From Devosia submarina (GTDB lineage Bacteria; Pseudomonadota; Alphaproteobacteria; Rhizobiales; Devosiaceae), in the NCBI RefSeq assembly GCF_003056345.1, contig NZ_PYWB01000001.1, positions 186,001 through 250,000 of the forward strand: a stretch of DNA of 64,000 nt. The letters are read 5' to 3'. The first letter of the stretch is position 1. The number at the start of each line of letters is the position of its first letter. Below, one piece after another: positions 61,868-64,000 of this stretch. The notes under the pieces were generated by a model. It saw only the letters and a list, made by a program, of their open reading frames with translations. It was not told where the DNA came from and did not search any database. The translations under genes were made by a program, and so were the position numbers.

Positions 61868-62596
61868 ATGTTCCGCAATCTATTTTTCGCTGCGCTCGTC
61901 GCAGCTCTTTGTGCTGGCCTCGTCACCTCGGCCGTCCAGTATTTCCGCGTTACCCCGTTGATCTTTGCCGCCGAGGCCTATGAAGGCGATGGCGCTCACG
62001 ACCATGGCGAGGCGGCCGACCACACCCACGCCGAAGGCACCCCCGCCCACAGCCATGGTGATGACGAGTGGATGCCACAGGATGGTTTTGAGCGCACCGC
62101 CTACACTGTCCTTGCCAATGTGCTGATGGCTGCGGGCTATGCCCTTGTTATCGGGGCTGTGTCTGTGCTGTTCAATTTGCCTATCACTTGGTCCACCGGT
62201 CTTCTCTGGGCCGTGGGCGGCTTTGCCGCCTTCTCGCTTGCGCCCGCTTTTGGCCTCGCACCAGGCCTGCCTGGCATGCCAGTGGCTGATACCTTGGCAC
62301 GCCAGCTTTGGTGGGCCGGCACCGCCTTGGCTACCGGCGGCGCGCTCCTGCTCACCGCCAAGTTCCGCGCCCCTTGGGCCCTCGCGCTGGCCATTGCCTT
62401 GGCCATCCTGCCCCACCTGATCGGCGCGCCACAGGCGCCCGACGAAGCGACCGGTGTGCCTGCCAGCCTTGCTGCCTCCTTTGCCTCGGCTGTCCTGTTC
62501 AACGCCGCCGTGTTCTGGATCGTCCTGGGCGTCACCTTTGGCCGCATGAACGATTACCTCGCCGCCCGCAACCACTCTGCTGGAGCCTTCGCATGA
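61868..62596 (+). CDS. cbtA: Cobalt transporter subunit CbtA
   Basis: CbtA (242 residues) has five predicted membrane helices and a His-rich periplasmic loop (AHDHGEAADHTHAEGTPAHSHGDDEW) between helices 1 and 2. MFRNLFFAALVAALCAGLVTSAVQYFRVTPLIFAAEAYE is the family start. The fused, longer form differs from the usual CbtA only in the loop. With CbtB it is thought to bring cobalt into the cell for cobalamin synthesis. Its stop overlaps the start of cobW by four bases. Confidence 0.93.
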   Translation: MFRNLFFAALVAALCAGLVTSAVQYFRVTPLIFAAEAYEGDGAHDHGEAADHTHAEGTPAHSHGDDEWMPQDGFERTAYTVLANVLMAAGYALVIGAVSVLFNLPITWSTGLLWAVGGFAAFSLAPAFGLAPGLPGMPVADTLARQLWWAGTALATGGALLLTAKFRAPWALALAIALAILPHLIGAPQAPDEATGVPASLAASFASAVLFNAAVFWIVLGVTFGRMNDYLAARNHSAGAFA

Positions 62597-63651
62597 CCAC
62601 CAAGATCCCGACCACTGTCATTACGGGCTTCCTCGGCGCCGGCAAGACCACGCTGGTGCGCCACCTTCTGGCCCACGCCCCCAAGGGCAAGCGCATCGCC
62701 CTCATCATCAACGAGTTCGGTGACCTCGGCGTCGACAAGGACATCCTTGCCGGCTGCGGCGATGAAACCTGCCGCGAAGAGGACATGGTGGAACTTTCCA
62801 ATGGCTGCATCTGCTGCACCGTAGCCGACGAGTTCATCCCCACCATGCAGGCGCTGCTCGCGCGTCCGGAAAAGTTCGATCACATCGTCATTGAAACCTC
62901 CGGCCTCGCTCTGCCGCAGCCTTTGATCCGGGCCTTCAACTGGCCCGAGATCAAGGCGCAGGTCACCATCGACGGCATCGTCACCGTGGCTGATGCCTCG
63001 GCCCTCGCCGAAGGCCGCTTCGCGTCCGATGAAGACGCGGTCGACGCGCAGCGCAAGGAGGACGAAATGCTCGACCATGAAACGCCGCTGGGCGAACTGT
63101 TCGAAGACCAGCTTTCCGTCGCCGATCTCGTCATCATCAACAAGGCTGACCTTGTCGACGACGCCATGCTCGCCAAGGTCGAAGCCAACATCCGCGCCGA
63201 ACTGCGCCCCGGCGTCGGGATCATCCACGCCCGCAACGGCCATGTCGATATCACGGCGCTCCTGGGCATGGGCATGGGTTCGGAAGACGACATCGCCAAC
63301 CGCCCCAGCCACCATGAGCTCGAACATGGCGGGGAGACCCACGAGCACGACGACTTCGACAGCTTCTCCCTGCGCATCCCCTCGGTTGCCAGCAAGGACG
63401 AACTCCTTGCGGTAGTCGAGCAAACCATCCGCGATCACGACGTGCTGCGCCTCAAAGGTTTCGCCGCTATCCCCGGCGCCGCCGCCCGTCTCGCCATCCA
63501 GGCCGTCGGCCCCCGCGTCACCGCCTATTTCGACCGTCCCTGGAAAGACGGCGAGCCCCGCGAAACCGCTCTCGTCGTCATCGGCGAAAGCCCTCTCGAT
63601 CACGAGGCGATTACGGCAAGCCTGCAGCGGGCCATGGCCAAGGCGGCTTAA
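62593..63651 (+). CDS. cobW: Cobalamin biosynthesis protein CobW
   Basis: CobW is a P-loop GTPase metallochaperone thought to supply cobalt to the cobaltochelatase. The 352-residue protein starts MTTKIPTTVITGFLGAGKTTLVRHLL with the Walker A site. It then shows the metal motif NGCICCTVADEF (CxCC), FDHIVIETSGLALPQPL and the guanine site IINKADLVD. A His-rich stretch (HHELEHGGETHEHDDFD) precedes the C-terminal CobW_C domain (VLRLKGFAAIPGAAARLAIQAVGPRVTAYF). It is coupled to cbtA through ATGA. The presence of cobN next in line supports CobW itself over zinc-related COG0523 relatives. Confidence 0.95.
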   Translation: MTTKIPTTVITGFLGAGKTTLVRHLLAHAPKGKRIALIINEFGDLGVDKDILAGCGDETCREEDMVELSNGCICCTVADEFIPTMQALLARPEKFDHIVIETSGLALPQPLIRAFNWPEIKAQVTIDGIVTVADASALAEGRFASDEDAVDAQRKEDEMLDHETPLGELFEDQLSVADLVIINKADLVDDAMLAKVEANIRAELRPGVGIIHARNGHVDITALLGMGMGSEDDIANRPSHHELEHGGETHEHDDFDSFSLRIPSVASKDELLAVVEQTIRDHDVLRLKGFAAIPGAAARLAIQAVGPRVTAYFDRPWKDGEPRETALVVIGESPLDHEAITASLQRAMAKAA

Positions 63652-63678
63652 TGTTCACTCCCGCTACTCCCGACCGAG

Positions 63679-63702
63679 GTGTGCTTGCATGCACACTTTC
63701 TC
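63679..63702 (+). terminator. Hairpin with T-rich tail after cobW
   Basis: GTGTGC and GCACAC flank a 6-base loop and are followed by TTTCTCTT. It could be a weak terminator or only lower read-through into cobN. Confidence 0.5.
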
Positions 63703-63717
63703 TTAGGCGGGAAGTTC

Positions 63718-63829
63718 CAGTCGACACCCTCCCCCTAGCGGGGAGGGATCAAGGGTGGGGGGCGGTTAGCCCGAATATGGGGGCTCTGGCTGCCCCTCCC
63801 ATCCTCCCCCGTCCAGGGGGAGGTGCGGT
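63718..63829. repeat. Family C copy and a further hairpin between cobW and cobN
   Basis: A standard copy at 63718-63764 (with CCCTAGCGGGG in place of CCTTGCGGGG) is followed by a half-copy hairpin CCTCCCCC/GGGGGAGG at 63800-63824. They fill much of the 289-base gap; the remaining 110 bases before cobN show no clear structure. Confidence 0.75.
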
Positions 63830-63940
63830 CCGGTGCAGGCCGGCGCATGGAGTTCCGCTGACCGGCTCAAAACGCCTTTCCCCGGAAGAAGGTGGGAGTG
63901 CTTCGCCTGGAACCCTCTCTCGCCTCCGAGGCCACCGCTA

Positions 63941-64000
63941 ATGCACCTCCTCTCCGCCCAAGCCGGCGCCATCCAGCAAGAAGGCGAAGCCATCGACCTG
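63941..64000 (+). CDS. cobN: Cobaltochelatase subunit CobN, N-terminal start only
   Basis: The last 20 codons of the window read MHLLSAQAGAIQQEGEAIDL, which matches the conserved N-terminus of CobN. CobN is the large subunit of the aerobic cobaltochelatase, which inserts cobalt into hydrogenobyrinate a,c-diamide together with CobS and CobT. The gene is cut by the window edge. Its position after cbtBA-cobW agrees with the role. Confidence 0.8.
   Translation, partial: MHLLSAQAGAIQQEGEAIDL

Overview
The window looks like ordinary chromosome of a GC-rich alphaproteobacterium, most likely a member of Hyphomicrobiales close to Devosia or Pelagibacterium. That placement is inference. It rests on the hisS-hisZ-hisG cluster, a tRNA-His without the extra 5' G and with A73, a CIRCE-controlled groESL operon, a Zur-controlled znuA/znuCB-zur locus, a CbtBA-type cobalt importer under a cobalamin riboswitch, TIGR01459 next to ribF, and the dense intergenic palindromes. 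No rRNA, prophage, complete insertion sequence or CRISPR array was seen.

Layout. 1-7.8 kb: the end of a TctA permease, a small membrane protein, an aminoglycoside-phosphotransferase-like kinase, a CAP-domain lipoprotein, the glycerol operon glpD-glpK behind three 21-bp-phased operator repeats, an AEC transporter and a fused double DUF1428 protein. 7.8-11.5 kb: the alpha-E / circularly permuted ATP-grasp / transglutaminase-like locus. 11.6-17.6 kb: a 2-hydroxyacid dehydrogenase, a GH13 alpha-glucosidase, an AbrB-type membrane protein, a DUF559 nuclease bracketed by repeats and an M20 amidohydrolase. 18-23.3 kb: etfB-etfA, an aromatic aminotransferase, a transaldolase-like aldolase, an Mrp ATPase and a DUF3072 protein. 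23.3-28.3 kb: a peptide ABC transporter operon. 28.4-34.7 kb: a degenerate histidine kinase, tRNA-His, a TadG-like VWA protein, an L,D-transpeptidase and tag. 35-38.9 kb: hisS-hisZ-hisG. 39-42.3 kb: a TSUP transporter, an orphan BrnA-like antitoxin and groESL. 42.4-47.5 kb: small conserved proteins, a DMT transporter, a sigma-54 activator and a degenerate EAL protein. 47.7-56.7 kb: a HAD protein, ribF, ileS, lspA, a lipoprotein, a pseudouridine synthase and rsmD. 56.8-60 kb: zinc uptake. 60-64 kb: small proteins, then the cobalamin riboswitch, cbtB-cbtA-cobW and the first 20 codons of cobN.

The most striking non-coding feature is three families of short palindromic repeats that fill most intergenic gaps. 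Family A carries CCTCATGGTGAGCCTGTCGA. Family B carries GTCA plus a variable stem, for example CCCTCGG/CCGAGGG. Family C carries CCTCCCCCTTGCGGGGAGG. Many copies sit as inverted doublets, and two family-C doublets are exactly 114 bp with 19-bp terminal inverted repeats, as in REPINs. One DUF559 gene is bracketed by identical 56-bp family-C copies and its stop codon lies inside one of them. This makes it a candidate partner protein for the repeats and the best candidate for an undescribed system here.

Several proteins have lost catalytic residues but keep their folds: the transglutaminase (Cys to Ala), the histidine kinase (phospho-accepting His to Arg) and the EAL protein. These look like regulatory or structural derivatives.
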